A program made the translations under genes and the position numbers. Below the pieces are notes generated by a model. It had not been told where the DNA came from. It saw nothing but the letters and a program-made list of their open reading frames with translations, and did no database searches. DNA of 64,000 nucleotides from Capniomyces stellatus (lineage: Eukaryota > Kickxellomycota > Harpellomycetes > Harpellales > Legeriomycetaceae), in contig LUVW01000022.1 in the NCBI GenBank assembly GCA_001661515.1, forward strand, positions 39,061 through 103,060, in the 5' to 3' direction. Positions 35,222 through 47,738 of this stretch are shown here, piece after piece (position 1 is the stretch's first letter; each line of letters starts with the position of its first letter).

Positions 35222-38179
35222 GTTTTGGGCGCGTCTGATTCTGTACTTTTTTTTCTGTAACCTCGTTCTATATCCTTTTATTTTATATCGTTACTCGCTT
35301 TTATACCGTTGTTTATTTTTATACCACTGTTTGCTTTGGTGTCACGAGAGCATGTATTTCGTTCGAGTAAATGTTCGGATTTGGCTATTGGACTGCTAAA
35401 TGTCCAAACTGTTGCTATCCTCTTTGTTATTTTTTTTGTCTCTGATCTGTTACCAATGCTAGTATAGTTGTGTTTAGAGTTTGGGTATTTTTTTTATTGA
35501 GTTTGCCTAAGGCCAGCTTTGGTGCTGTGGTTGAGATAGAGGTTGAGACTGAGACGAATCGGAATGATTTGAATGTTTTGCTGTTGAATTGGAATGAATT
35601 GAATGTTTGACGCTTTTATCGGGTCGTATTATTTTGTTCATTTGGACAAATGCGAATAGCGGGCATTTTATTGGCTTTTCCCGTTTGCTAAATCATCCCA
35701 CTTATTGGCTTGTTGGTGTATCGAATCAGTGAATCAGTGAATAAGCAAACTATTGTACTGTTGTATTGTTATGTTGATGGATTATTGTGAATAGACAAAC
35801 AATCAAGCAGAAATATTTAAACGGGAAGATAGGCAAGCAAATTCGAGCTGAATGGTTGAAGCAGAAATAAGAATTTATGGAGTAATCAAATCCAGCTAGG
35901 TGCTGGGTTGTTTAAAGAATTGCGATCTTCGTTTGAGTAGGCCACTGATCAATTGTTCTTGAAAATGCTACATATCGTATATTTCAAGTAAAGAAAACAG
36001 CTCCAAATAATACCTGTAGCATCCTTATACTCGATAAAAACGGAAAACCCAGGCCTGGCTGCTATTTAACACTGCGGCAACGTCGGCCCAACCACATTTA
36101 CTTTGCTATTATAGAACTTGGCGGAACACACAGAGAACCCATTTTTTTTCTCTTTTTTTTCTTTTTTTGGTAGGGAGGCTCTTTTTTTTTTATTGTAAGG
36201 CGCATAGGATATTCCAAACAGGTTACAAAAGGGCAGTCGCATCATGGCTGAGTGTCAAGTGGATTCTGGGAAATTCCACAGACTTTTGGCGATTAGGGCA
36301 GCTTATTCATCTGGGCTACTACACCCACGCATATGTGATAAACACTGCAACCTACCACTTCTCTGCTACGGTTTTATGTTTGGCAGTTTACCAGAGCAAG
36401 AGTGGTATCCGAGAAGAAAGCGAAGCAGAGGCCAATTGCGGCACCAACACCAACACCAACACCAATACTAGTAGTCGCGGTGTGTTGATCCACGTATCCT
36501 AGTTTTGTAGTATGTATATTTCTGTGCAGTTGATATTTATAACGCTGTGCCAACAACAAAACGTTCCACATAAAAACAACTAGTTTAAGCAGTGATTTAG
36601 GTAGTTGGAAGCCCGGTATGGCCTTCTGGGTCCAGTTTAGGTGGTTTTCATTTATAGATCTGTGCCGGTTCTGATGGTGCTGGTTCTGAGATTCAATAGC
36701 GTGTATCTCTCAAATCAGTTATCTGCGGAGGAGATGATTGGAAAAAGTACACAAGTTAAATAAAGAGCCCTCAGTTTCAACAAAATAAAGAAAATAAAGA
36801 AACCCCCTTTTTCTTACCAATTGAATAAAAACAGTTCTACTGGGCACCAGCATAGCAGTGATGGAGTGGATTTCAAATTTAATTAACTGAATTGCGCAGC
36901 TTTTATAATGATTACCAACTCGCCCCCATCATGCCTCATTAAGCCCATTAGTTTTGTATTACCAACTGTTGTATTAGTTAGTGGGTACAGATTGGTTGTA
37001 TTAGCAATGTCTAGATGTATTTTTAGCGCGGTTTGCGAACTTTAGGATTGGTGCTGTTGGACCAGATTGATGATTTCGGTTCTATTGTGTTCCTAGGGAT
37101 ATTTCAAAAAGTTTCCAAAGAGTTAGTTATAATAGAATAGAGTATCCGGATGGGTATGGTCCAATAGCAGCTCTATTAAAATGTAAGCCAAAAGAAAGAT
37201 ATTGGAAACCATGGAGGGGCAACGGGTATATTTTGAGTGTTGTTTGCATGGTTTGGCGTCGGTATTCCTTTTGATAAACATCTTATTGTGTAGTTGGTCG
37301 CTTGGTGTTTGGTTTAAAATGTGAATTTGGTTTATCAAAACGCTCACAATACATAACATCAATGTAAAAAAATGTCTGCAATTTCGTGGTTAATAATAGG
37401 TACTTATAGTTTATGGCGGTATGGTGAAGCCGAAAACTAAAAATAAACACCCGAGTTACGTAAACTGGTCTTTATGTCTAGGATGCAAAGCAATATTTAG
37501 AAAATAGTTACCTGTTAAGCTAGAGCTTAATTTCATGCGTTGAAATAACATTTGGAAAAGTTACAAGTCAAACAATAATAATTGTAATAATAACAATAAT
37601 AATAATTATAAAAACAAGATAATGATAATAATTACAATGGCAGTAGTAATAGCAATAGGCTATTATATAATACCGATATCTCATTACAAATTAATAACGA
37701 GGAAGACATTCCCAACAGGATGGGTAGTTTTAGTTTTTGGGTAAAAAGTGGATTTAATTGAGCACCATTCAATGGTACTTTGGAATAGCCCGCTTAAGCA
37801 CATTAGAAGGTTCGTATTACGTTTGTAATTAATTAGGCTCGTTCTAAAAATAGATAATTTTAGAAACTGGGTTGAAAGATAAGTGGTATATTAATTTAAT
37901 CTAGTGACCAGATGTATGCAAAGTAATGCTGGAAAGAAAAAAGTGATGCTTTATATGGGACAAGGTAGCCAAATAAAAGTATTTAAGCAGCTGAAAAGAT
38001 CGTAAAAAACAGTAAAGTCAACACGCAGCGCACAGCATCATCATATTCAAAGTTACAATAACTTTAGCATTATAACCAGGCATACAAAACTTAGAAGCAC
38101 GCAATCCTTATAGAAGAGCGGCATACATACCTACTATAGCAACAGTATACTACCAGAACTTTTAGTCAAGAAAAAAAAA
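35222..38179. other. Intergenic, one doubtful open frame
   Basis: The promoter side of the six-exon gene is T-rich. A plus-strand frame at 36167-36502 (111 codons) has fairly coding-like text in the middle (WILGNSTDFWRLGQLIHLGYY), then Asn-Thr repeats. A second frame from 36244 overlaps it. Neither shows a known family, so I do not call a gene. AAT-type simple repeats lie near 37575-37640. Confidence 0.3.
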
Positions 38180-38652
38180 ATGAAACAAACAGTATTTTTG
38201 TACGTAGCAATGGCCATGGGGGCATATGGGCTGGGCTGTAACCCAAACTCAAATGATTGGGCAGCTTGTTCAGGAGGACAAGTCAATGGATACGAGTTCT
38301 CTCCATATATTTTCAAGGCCGAGACATCGGGATTCAACAGCATCCCAACTGGAATAGCAGATATCTGGAGTGATATGATTGAGCCATCATCGAGCTATGT
38401 TAATACCTACGTCCACCCAACCTACAGAAGATACACAAATCCAGCAACCGGCGATCAGTGGATGTTGGCAACAACAGTTCAGTACTCATTGACGCGATCA
38501 ATTTCCAAGCACGAGTACAGATCCGCGTTCAAAGAGATTCTTGATGTGATGAATAGCGGAAGAACCTACATGGGAACATTCAACAGCATCTATGGATCAG
38601 CTACATTGGAAGCGTTCCCATACAGAATCCAGTCTGAGTTTGAAGCAGAGTT
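38180..38652 (+). CDS. NDW-family secreted protein, cut by an assembly gap
   Basis: The sequence from about 38034 to 38652 is identical by eye to 39547-40163, including promoter-side DNA, and stops in the Ns. The encoded start is MKQTVFLYVAMAMGAYGLGC. It is most likely the same gene assembled twice (contig overlap left unmerged). A true tandem duplicate cannot be excluded. Confidence 0.6.
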
Positions 38653-39546
38653 NNNNNNNNNNNNNNNNNNNNNNNNNNNNNNNNNNNNNNNNNNNNNNNN
38701 NNNNNNNNNNNNNNNNNNNNNNNNNNNNNNNNNNNNNNNNNNNNNNNNNNNNNNNNNNNNNNNNNNNNNNNNNNNNNNNNNNNNNNNNNNNNNNNNNNNN
38801 NNNNNNNNNNNNNNNNNNNNNNNNNNNNNNNNNNNNNNNNNNNNNNNNNNNNNNNNNNNNNNNNNNNNNNNNNNNNNNNNNNNNNNNNNNNNNNNNNNNN
38901 NNNNNNNNNNNNNNNNNNNNNNNNNNNNNNNNNNNNNNNNNNNNNNNNNNNNNNNNNNNNNNNNNNNNNNNNNNNNNNNNNNNNNNNNNNNNNNNNNNNN
39001 NNNNNNNNNNNNNNNNNNNNNNNNNNNNNNNNNNNNNNNNNNNNNNNNNNNNNNNNNNNNNNNNNNNNNNNNNNNNNNNNNNNNNNNNNNNNNNNNNNNN
39101 NNNNNNNNNNNNNNNNNNNNNNNNNNNNNNNNNNNNNNNNNNNNNNNNNNNNNNNNNNNNNNNNNNNNNNNNNNNNNNNNNNNNNNNNNNNNNNNNNNNN
39201 NNNNNNNNNNNNNNNNNNNNNNNNNNNNNNNNNNNNNNNNNNNNNNNNNNNNNNNNNNNNNNNNNNNNNNNNNNNNNNNNNNNNNNNNNNNNNNNNNNNN
39301 NNNNNNNNNNNNNNNNNNNNNNNNNNNNNNNNNNNNNNNNNNNNNNNNNNNNNNNNNNNNNNNNNNNNNNNNNNNNNNNNNNNNNNNNNNNNNNNNNNNN
39401 NNNNNNNNNNNNNNNNNNNNNNNNNNNNNNNNNNNNNNNNNNNNNNNNNNNNNNNNNNNNNNNNNNNNNNNNNNNNNNNNNNNNNNNNNNNNNNNNNNNN
39501 NNNNNNNNNNNNNNNNNNNNNNNNNNNNNNNNNNNNNNNNNNNNNN
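38653..39546. other. Assembly gap (894 Ns)
   Basis: The sequence on the right restarts inside a block already present on the left, so the gap length is not reliable. Confidence 0.9.
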
Positions 39547-39690
39547 CATCATCATATTCAAAGTTACAATAACTTTAGCATTATAACCAGGCATACAAAA
39601 CTTAGAAGCACGCAATCCTTATAGAAGAGCGGCATACATACCTACTATAGCAACAGTATACTACCAGAACTTTTAGTCAAGAAAAAAAAA

Positions 39691-40515
39691 ATGAAACAAA
39701 CAGTATTTTTGTACGTAGCAATGGCCATGGGGGCATATGGGCTGGGCTGTAACCCAAACTCAAATGATTGGGCAGCTTGTTCAGGAGGACAAGTCAATGG
39801 ATACGAGTTCTCTCCATATATTTTCAAGGCCGAGACATCGGGATTCAACAGCATCCCAACTGGAATAGCAGATATCTGGAGTGATATGATTGAGCCATCA
39901 TCGAGCTATGTTAATACCTACGTCCACCCAACCTACAGAAGATACACAAATCCAGCAACCGGCGATCAGTGGATGTTGGCAACAACAGTTCAGTACTCAT
40001 TGACGCGATCAATTTCCAAGCACGAGTACAGATCCGCGTTCAAAGAGATTCTTGATGTGATGAATAGCGGAAGAACCTACATGGGAACATTCAACAGCAT
40101 CTATGGATCAGCTACATTGGAAGCGTTCCCATACAGAATCCAGTCTGAGTTTGAAGCAGAGTTAGCAGCCAAGTGTCCACCAGTTAAAAGCTGTCCAGCT
40201 CCAACAGTTTGTCCAGCGCCAACGGTCTGCCCGCCAGTGGTGACATGCAAGCCACCAACAACGGTAACAGAAACAGTAAAGGAAACAGTAACCACCACAT
40301 TGGTTGATGGGAGCAAGCCAACTACCGTGACCAAATTTGTGACAGCTGCAGGACCGGGATCAGTAGTTACTCAAGTAATAACTGAGGTCAAGCCAGGAGA
40401 AACAGTAACAAAAACGACCACTGTCAAGGTTCCAGGAAAAAAAACAACAGTTACAGTTACAGCAACCAAAACAAAGCCAACACGTAATCCGGGGTACAAG
40501 CCAAATGGATACTAA
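39691..40515 (+). CDS. NDW-family secreted protein with Thr-rich tail
   Basis: This is a 274-residue single-exon gene. A signal peptide of about 17 residues precedes GCNPNSNDWAAC. The family core spans about residues 18-165 and ends ELAAKCPP. A Cys-Pro linker (CPAPTVCPAPTVCPP) and about 85 Thr/Val/Lys-rich residues (TVTETVKETVTTTLV) follow. Such Thr-rich tails are often O-glycosylated in fungal wall proteins. There is no hydrophobic C-terminus, so a soluble or wall-bound secreted protein is more likely than a GPI protein. The nearest relatives in the window are 41405-41830 and 25614-26183. Confidence 0.85.
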   Translation: MKQTVFLYVAMAMGAYGLGCNPNSNDWAACSGGQVNGYEFSPYIFKAETSGFNSIPTGIADIWSDMIEPSSSYVNTYVHPTYRRYTNPATGDQWMLATTVQYSLTRSISKHEYRSAFKEILDVMNSGRTYMGTFNSIYGSATLEAFPYRIQSEFEAELAAKCPPVKSCPAPTVCPAPTVCPPVVTCKPPTTVTETVKETVTTTLVDGSKPTTVTKFVTAAGPGSVVTQVITEVKPGETVTKTTTVKVPGKKTTVTVTATKTKPTRNPGYKPNGY

Positions 40516-41358
40516 TATAGGTATTGATGGATAAATTTTAGTGCAGTGCACACTTCACTAGACTAAAACAAGCCCCCTTTTTTTTTTTGTTATAGTTATA
40601 ACACGTTTTAAATCAGATACTTCTTTATATTTTTCAAAAATGAGTTTGATTATCAATAAAGTTTGTCAAATGTTTTTTTGAACGATGGTTTGGTTTTGAG
40701 AGATTGAATGGGAGTTGAGTTGTGACTTGTGTATTTGAGCAGTAAAACTATCCCATACCGTGAAGAAATGCAACAGTGTGTTGTTTGGATAGTAGAGAAG
40801 CTAATGAAAGTTTGTTGTGTTGATTAAAATTAGATGGAAAATGAGTTTGGAAATTAAAATAAATAAAAGCGCGTTTGGGAAGTAAAATCTAATTTGTATT
40901 CTGTTAAAGTCGCTTAATTGGTGGTCAGGAAAGCAAGAAATGTTTGGTGCATAAGTAGTGTTTGGTTTACTAAAGGATAATTTCAGTTATAATGATAAAA
41001 ATATAGGGTGTTTAGGAAAGTATGAGGCCAAGTTTAAAGACCTTCAGCAAAAAACCGTCGCATTTTAAAGCAAAGTCTACTATTTAATTAGCAAGTGATA
41101 GGTGGAAGAAAAGTAAGCCTAATAGGATATTTTCATCGAATCTTGTCAACCAAAAATGATATATTGTACAAAAGTCTAGAGTTAAGGAATAACACATTCA
41201 AAGCTAGAATAGAAATAAAAGTGTCACGTTAGTTTAAAGCAAAAGCAGAAAAAGTAGGCATGTACTGCAATAAACATAGCTCTGAAAAACAAAACAAATA
41301 GGCATACTTGACGTACATGTGAGGAGAAAATGATTCAAAAAAATAAAAAAGGAAAAGG
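40516..41358. other. Intergenic, no gene seen
   Basis: AT-rich spacer between two NDW-family members. AATAAA signals near 40655 and 40860 could serve the upstream gene. Confidence 0.4.
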
Positions 41359-41366
41359 TATATAAA
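41359..41366 (+). promoter_or_regulatory. TATA box of the truncated NDW paralogue
   Basis: TATATAAA lies only about 39 bases before the ATG at 41405. That is much closer than in the intact relatives, which fits loss of the DNA that once coded for the N-terminus. Confidence 0.5.
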
Positions 41367-41404
41367 GGGCAGTAAAAGCCAAATACCAACAATCCACTAT
41401 CAAT

Positions 41405-41830
41405 ATGACTATAGTAGCAGATGTTTGGAACGACATGATTGAGCCTTCGTCAAAATTTGCCAACACTTATGTCCATCCAGCTTATAGAATGTATACAGAC
41501 CCAGCAACCGGTGATCTATGGATGGTGACAACAACAGTCCAGTATTCATTGAAGAAATCAGTTCTTCAAGGCGAGTACCAACGTGCGCTCAGTGACATTC
41601 TTGGTGCAATGAATACGGGAACAACCTATACAGGAACAATAAACAGTATCTATGGGTCAGTTGCGTTGGTGGCGTTCCCATACAGAATCCAGTCTGAGTT
41701 TGAAGCAGAGTTGGCAGCCAAGTGTCCACCAGTTGAAGTGTGTCCATCACCAACAACAGTGACGGCAACATCAACAGCGACGGCAACATCAACAGTGACA
41801 GCAAAAATTGCCATACAATCCAAAATATAA
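41405..41830 (+). CDS. NDW-family paralogue lacking the signal peptide (N-terminal truncation)
   Basis: The 141-residue frame starts MTIVADVWNDMIEPSS, which aligns with GIADIWSDMIEPSS of the 39691 product. The signal peptide and the NDWAAC segment (about 55 residues) are missing. The rest of the core is kept (FANTYVHPAYRMYTDP, TTVQYSL, INSIYGS, FPYRIQSEFEAELAAKCPP), and the Thr tail is short. A promoter-like TATA box precedes it, so it may be transcribed, but the product should stay in the cytosol. It is probably a decaying copy. Confidence 0.65.
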   Translation: MTIVADVWNDMIEPSSKFANTYVHPAYRMYTDPATGDLWMVTTTVQYSLKKSVLQGEYQRALSDILGAMNTGTTYTGTINSIYGSVALVAFPYRIQSEFEAELAAKCPPVEVCPSPTTVTATSTATATSTVTAKIAIQSKI

Positions 41831-42214
41831 GGTAATGCCGTACTATAATATGTATTAATAGCATTGGAAGTTTTCTAGTGTACACTATTAAACCTGAATA
41901 GTTTGCAGTGTAAAATAGACGGTAGTTTTATTTATTTGATTTTGCTTTTCCAACACAGGACTTTTGATTATCGAGTACTTTTCAATTAGTTTTTATTTTT
42001 TATTATTATTCTTTTCAAAATGTAAAAAAAATTAAATCCAATCTGTATAAAACCAAAAGTTTTATTCGAGTCTTGTTTATCATAACATAGCAAACGCAGT
42101 TAAAATCAAGAGAGAGGGGGGTAAAGAAAGAAAGAAAGAAAGAAAGAGAGGCAAGCAGGGGGATTATTTATTAATGTAGCAAATGAATAGAAATAATAAA
42201 AGAGAGAAAAGAGG

Positions 42215-42407
42215 TTATTGTTGTGGTGGAGGTTGTTGTTGGAATTGTTGTTGTTGTTGTCTTTGTTGTTGAATATGGGCGTTAGGGTGTTGTTGAGAGT
42301 ATTGAGAATATTGGAATTCATTGACAGAAGTTGGTCTATGATGAAATTGTTGTTGTTGTTGCATTTGATACTGGAATTGTTGATGGTGGATAGGCATGAA
42401 CTGTTTC

Positions 42408-42449
<42 letters not shown>

Positions 42450-45400
42450 AAAGTAGATGGTGGTGGATTTGGGGTGATTTGGTGAGATCTATAGTTGTGA
42501 GAAGTTGGGTTGGATTGATGAATGGATCCAGACTGTTGGATCTGCTGGAGTTGTTGGTTTGGTTGTGGGGTTAATGATGGTTGGTGGGATTGGGACTGGG
42601 TAATTGACTGGGGAGGGACTTGGTAAATGGAGTTTCTTTGGTGTGGGCTTGATGGATTTGGGATGTGGTTGAAGTGGGGGACTTGGTGGTTAGGTGAGGA
42701 GTAGCTACTGGAGACTGATTGGTCGATTTGTAAGGGTTGGATTTGATTGGTGTTGAGATCGGGAGTTTGAATGGTTTGGATAGGTTGGGAGTTGGTTGGG
42801 TTTGCAGGATTGCTAGTTATGGGGTTTCCGGAGTTTAGTTGCTGGGGACTATTAATAAATTGCGGGTTCATGTGGGGAATTATATGGGAGTGCTGGAGTG
42901 GATGTTGGAGTGGATGTGGATGTGGATGTGGGTGTGGATGTGGATGTTGAATTGGATGCTGGATTGGATGTTGAAGTGGGTGTTGGAGTGGATGCGGATG
43001 TGGGTATTGAAGCGGGAGTGGTGGTGGAGGTTGATGAGCGTGGGGGTGAGGATGAGCGTGGGGGTTCTGAGGACCTGGTGAATGGGACTGTGAGTGAGGG
43101 TGGGGCTGGTTGAGGGATTGAGGAGGGTTTTGAGGTAGGTTGTAGACGGGAATATTTCTTGGAGAGATTTGGAGGGATTTTGGGTTAGATGTGGAGTTTT
43201 TAGAGGAATTGTTGTTGTTGTTGTTGGGGTCAAACTGCTGGATGTGGTGGGGGTCGATATGGGCAAAAGAGTTGACAGAATAGTTCTGGTACGGGTAATC
43301 CATGACTATGACTTGAGGGTAATGCATTGGCTGGGGATTGTACTGGTTTGGTTTAATTGGAACAACAGTGTTGTTTTGGGTCTGTGGAATGTTGATACTG
43401 CTACCCATAACCCCAATGTTTGAGCTGGCTGAGCTTTGTGGGTAAACTGACCCTGACATCATAGATGCCATCATCAGGAACGGTTGACCGCTGTTTGGCC
43501 AAATTGGTGCAAAAGTCGACGCCAAAGCTCTAAATTCAGTCTCATCAGTCTCATCAGAATCATCTGCTCCACTCCCTCCCCCAAAATCGCCCCTACTAAG
43601 CCCAGGAATAACAAACACGTCGCCCCACAATTTCAGCCCACTTTTTTCGATTTTCTTTGTTCCAAAAAACGATCCGGTTCTCTGCTGCAACGGTCCTGTT
43701 GAACCTCCTGCTGGCTTGGCTCTAGGAACAAACGCTGCTGCCTTTGGGTTTGGAACAAACGAGGGTGCGTTGGTGTTGAGTGTTTTAGTGTTGGTGTTGG
43801 TGTTGGTGATTGGTGGTTTAGACTCAGTTACGTTTGGTCCGCTCACTCCCCCCTTCTTATCTACCTTCGCCTTCGTTTTGGCTTTGTTTCCATTTACGTT
43901 TGGCTCTGGGGTAGCACTCGAGCTGGCTTCCGGGCGACTTACTGGTGCGGCTGGGGGGCTTCCCGAGACATTTCCAGTGGGCTTTTTGTTTCCTATTATT
44001 GCCTTGATGTCCTCTGGAATAGGCGTTTTAAGCACTATTGAGCTTGAGAACTTTGCAAAGTCTGCCATTTGACCTTTCATTACCTGTTTCTTCTGCTGCT
44101 TAATGTCTTCTCTTGCAATGTTGATTTGCTGCGTCAGATCTTTTTGAGCTATAATTAAAAACCAAATGTTACTTTTGTTAATAAGATTCAAAGTGTAAAC
44201 AAGATTAGAAGAAAGAAAAAAACAACAGTAACTATATATTTCCATTTAATGTCAAGATAATTTAGTAGTTTTTTTATTTTTGTTTTTATTTTTATTTTTT
44301 ACCTTTTAGTACTCCTTGATTTCTGAGCTTATCTATTTCAACTTTATACTTGCTTGAGCTGTTGGTAGCTCTGTGTTGAGATTTACCTGCTTGCAATTGT
44401 GGTTGTGACAGTAGTTGAGAGTTGGTGTTGACACTGGTGTGGGCGTGGGTTTGATTTTTAGTTAAAATCTGGGAGTGTTGAAGAGTTGTATGGTTAAATC
44501 CAGCATTAGTGTTTGTTCTTTTAATTTCCAAGTCAGTTTCGTCTCTTATTTCTGCCTCACTTGTTGCAGCTCTATGATTATAGCTATCAGTTGCTGATGT
44601 AGACTGTTGTGGAGTGACAATATTATTATTATTGTTGTTGTTGTTGTTGTTGTTTTCGGGGAATTCGGTGGAAACTGTGGTTTTGATGTTGAGTTTTGCC
44701 AATGCATTGACTGCATTTTGTGTTTGGAATGTCAGTTTTTCCTTGTTTTTTGTTGTACCTTTTGTTCTTGTGATTTCTGTTTCTCTGTTTGACACTGATT
44801 GTGTTATTTCTGGATGAACTAAATGTCCTGCCTTTGACACCCCTGTTGCTCCTGTTACTACTCCTGTCACTACTACTGCTGCTGCTGCTGCTGCCTTTGC
44901 TCGCAAGTAAGGTGGAATGTATTTTTCCTTCTTCTCCATCTCTCTTATCACTGCACCGTACCGGTCCTCCTCATCCATGTCCCCTGCAAACTTTGAAACT
45001 TCTGTTCTCTCCTCCAGTACGTGTGCTGTCAATGCCGGTGCATTCTGGATCTCGTTCGCTATTCTGATCGCCTCCCTCTCTCTCTTCTTGTAATCTTCCC
45101 TGTTCCTGTCAAGTTTGGTTGTGTATATTTCTTCGTCAAAATCTGTTTTCAATCCAAACAGCCTTTCGTTGACCGCAAATTGATCCCATTTGCTGCCTCC
45201 ACTCATCATCCCTTCCTCTTCCAGCCCCTTATTCAGCTCTATTCCATACCCTGTACCTTCCATCACCGTATGCTTATCCGGTGCCCACTTGTGCAGCTCT
45301 CGCTCCTTTATTCCCATAAACCCACTGATGCTCGTGTCTGTTTGGAAACTCTTTTTCTTTTCCTTTACCTTATTGCACATATCAAAATCCACCTCCCCAA

Positions 45401-45827
45401 ATATATCTACACAATCCTCCCCCTTTATTATCATACACCCAACCCCCCGCTTATTCGCCCCCTCTTCCCCACCCCCCTTATTCACATTCACTGCATACCG
45501 AATTGCTATACTCAGCTCTCCCACTGCCAATGCCCCCGCCAATATCCCCTCTATACACCCCCCGTCAACCAACGAAACCTGCACTTTGCTTCCCATAAAC
45601 AGCCCTAGCATATAGAATAATCTGTCCCGCTGCTCTTTCTTCTTTGCTTCAATCCTTGCTTCCATCTTTTCCTTTTCCTCTCCACTCTTTACTCCTTGCA
45701 TCTCCTCCTTTGCCTCCTCGCTTTTCTCAGTGCTTTCCGCCGAATACGACTTGCCCGTTCGTTCCCTCCCATTGAATTTCTTATCTTGCCGCTTCTTTTG
45801 GCTGTATCTTCCCGTCCCAAATATCAT
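42215..45827 (-). CDS. PBP1: Ataxin-2 / Pbp1 homologue
   Basis: Exons are complement(44303..45827) and complement(42215..44148), together 1152 residues. The phase-1 join turns LKG into LKAQKDLTQQ. An Sm-like ataxin-2 domain (about 68-150, MLGLFMGSKVQVSLVDGG) is followed by the LsmAD domain (WDQFAVNERLFGL..DFDEEIYTTKLD). A PAM2 motif lies at about residues 630-641 (TLNTNAPSFVP), the signal for binding the MLLE domain of poly(A)-binding protein. The C-terminal 450 residues are low-complexity: His-Pro repeats (about 42880-43110 on the DNA) and a Gln tract of about 14 (42405-42450). The family works in stress granules, poly(A) control and TORC1 signalling; these roles are taken from known members. 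Confidence 0.93.
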
Positions 45828-47738
45828 CTTACTCGACTATTCCTTTTTAAATTTAAAGTGTCCTTTGTCCCTATTACCTTCAATCCACCCAGTTCGTCTT
45901 TCAGTTCGTCTCTAATGCTACCCGTCTATTTTTTTTCTCTCTCTCTCGATACCTTTATTCCTCGGATACCTTGAGAGTTCGCTTTGCTGTAAAAGTTCTT
46001 TTTGTCGTTGTTGTTGTTAATAGCTAGTATTCTAAAACTATTAACAATCCTATCCTTGTTTTTTTTTTATCTCTCTCTCTCTTCCCTTTCTCTCGTTTTT
46101 TTAATCCTTAATCTTTCACCGCTTCGTAATTGATTTTTCAAGCTTATTCATTTATCAAGTTTACCAATTCTGTGTTTACTTGGTTTTTTTTATATTTTAT
46201 TTTCCATTCCATTTTTCATTTCCGTTTACTTCTCTTCCATTTTACATTGCTCTTTTTCATTTGTTTACGGCATAATTCTCGAATTTAATCTATTTTGGTT
46301 TATTTTTGTTTTTTTTATTGCTTGCAAAATTACAGCTAATTGAATCCCATTATATTATGAAACTGCTTTAGTCTTTTTGGAAATCCTGCCAATACCTTTG
46401 CCCCGTTACACACAACCATTTTATTCGACTTTTGAATTATAATACCAAAAATTCAAAATCTCGCTCTTTAATCCCTAGATTCACAATGTTTACTAGTCTT
46501 TTTATTTTAATCTCAACCATATTTACCTATTCTCTTGTGAAAAGTACCGTTAATGTTGAGCGAGCATAAAGCACTCTTTACTGTTCCTTTTTTTTTTTTT
46601 TCCCCATCTCAACTAATCCTAGCAATTCAGTATTTAATCAACACATCCTTCTATAAAGCCGATCAGTTGCTCAACAAACCTATACCCCCCCCCCCCCGCA
46701 ATATACATTGCGTTTTATCGTGTATATAAACTACAACTTCCGGTACAAGTCGCAATTCCAAGAAGGGTAGTCCAAATCAAGGATGTTTTTTTTTTCACTG
46801 GTAATATTTATAGCCACTGTCTTTTGTTAATGTGGCGAATAACCTTGACAGTGCAGATTTGTTTTTCTATCTCTTTCTAGAAAAATAAAATAAATATACA
46901 AATCATCGATCATTAAACTCGGAATAATTTCATTTTTTGATTTATTAATTTCCATTATCAATAGTACCCAAATTCCAAAATTCCAAAATTCCAACTTCAG
47001 AGTTACTTTGAAAAACAACAATCTTTTAACAAATTTGAATTTCAAATCCCAAAGCCTGATTTTGAAAAGTGTCAGGATCTGATCCCTTTATTTTTCCTTT
47101 TCTTCTTCTTTATTTCATTTTTTTGGCGAAGCTTTATTTTGTCTTGACAATTTATCCACGGGTTACTAATAGCGCTTTATGGTAATCGATAAAACATTAA
47201 AACGGAAGACATCTCAAAATTCCACTTCACCGAAAACAAGAGCATCTCAAGCTAAACGCACAAATATAGCTTTATCAAGAACCTCAAGGTACGCACCGAC
47301 ATTATATTTATCATAACTGTGTTATATACCAAACTTCCGACTAGAAAATAAAAACAAACACTGAAACCAAAAGTTTTTTTCTTTATCCTTTCATTAAGCG
47401 TGAATTCGTTCAGAGTCCAAATATTTTGGAACAACAACTTGGACTGAAATCCACTCTGTTTTATTTACTAACTATTTATTTTTTGTTACTTTGGGGTGAA
47501 AAAATATCTTTCTTTTTATTTTTATCGATTTGCTCTCCATTTTCCTCATGTACTAAACAAACTTGGAATCGGTGTATTATTTTACTGTTTTTCCAGCGTA
47601 AAGGTAATCTATAATTAAAAGTAGTGTGATTTAAGAAGGCCGTGAATGTTGATAAGAAAAGAAAATGCATGACCGCTGCCATTCATGACTTTGAATTCCT
47701 GATATTTATAGAAAAGTAAACTAGTCCAATTTGCCAAC
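45828..47738. other. Intergenic between PBP1 and DCN1, possibly with 5' exons of DCN1
   Basis: T-rich DNA with a 14-base C run at about 46685-46698. Two places may be upstream DCN1 exons. One is an ATG at 47179 followed by 36 basic codons and GTACGC. The other is a tract near 47555-47596 reading TWNRCIILLFFQRK before GTAATC, which resembles the end of a UBA domain. I could not join them in frame, so they stay unassigned. Confidence 0.3.

Noticed and set aside
42839..43113. Plus-strand repetitive frames (MWMWVWMW, DVGVDVDV)
   Set aside because: They are translations of the His-Pro repeat DNA of Pbp1 in other frames.
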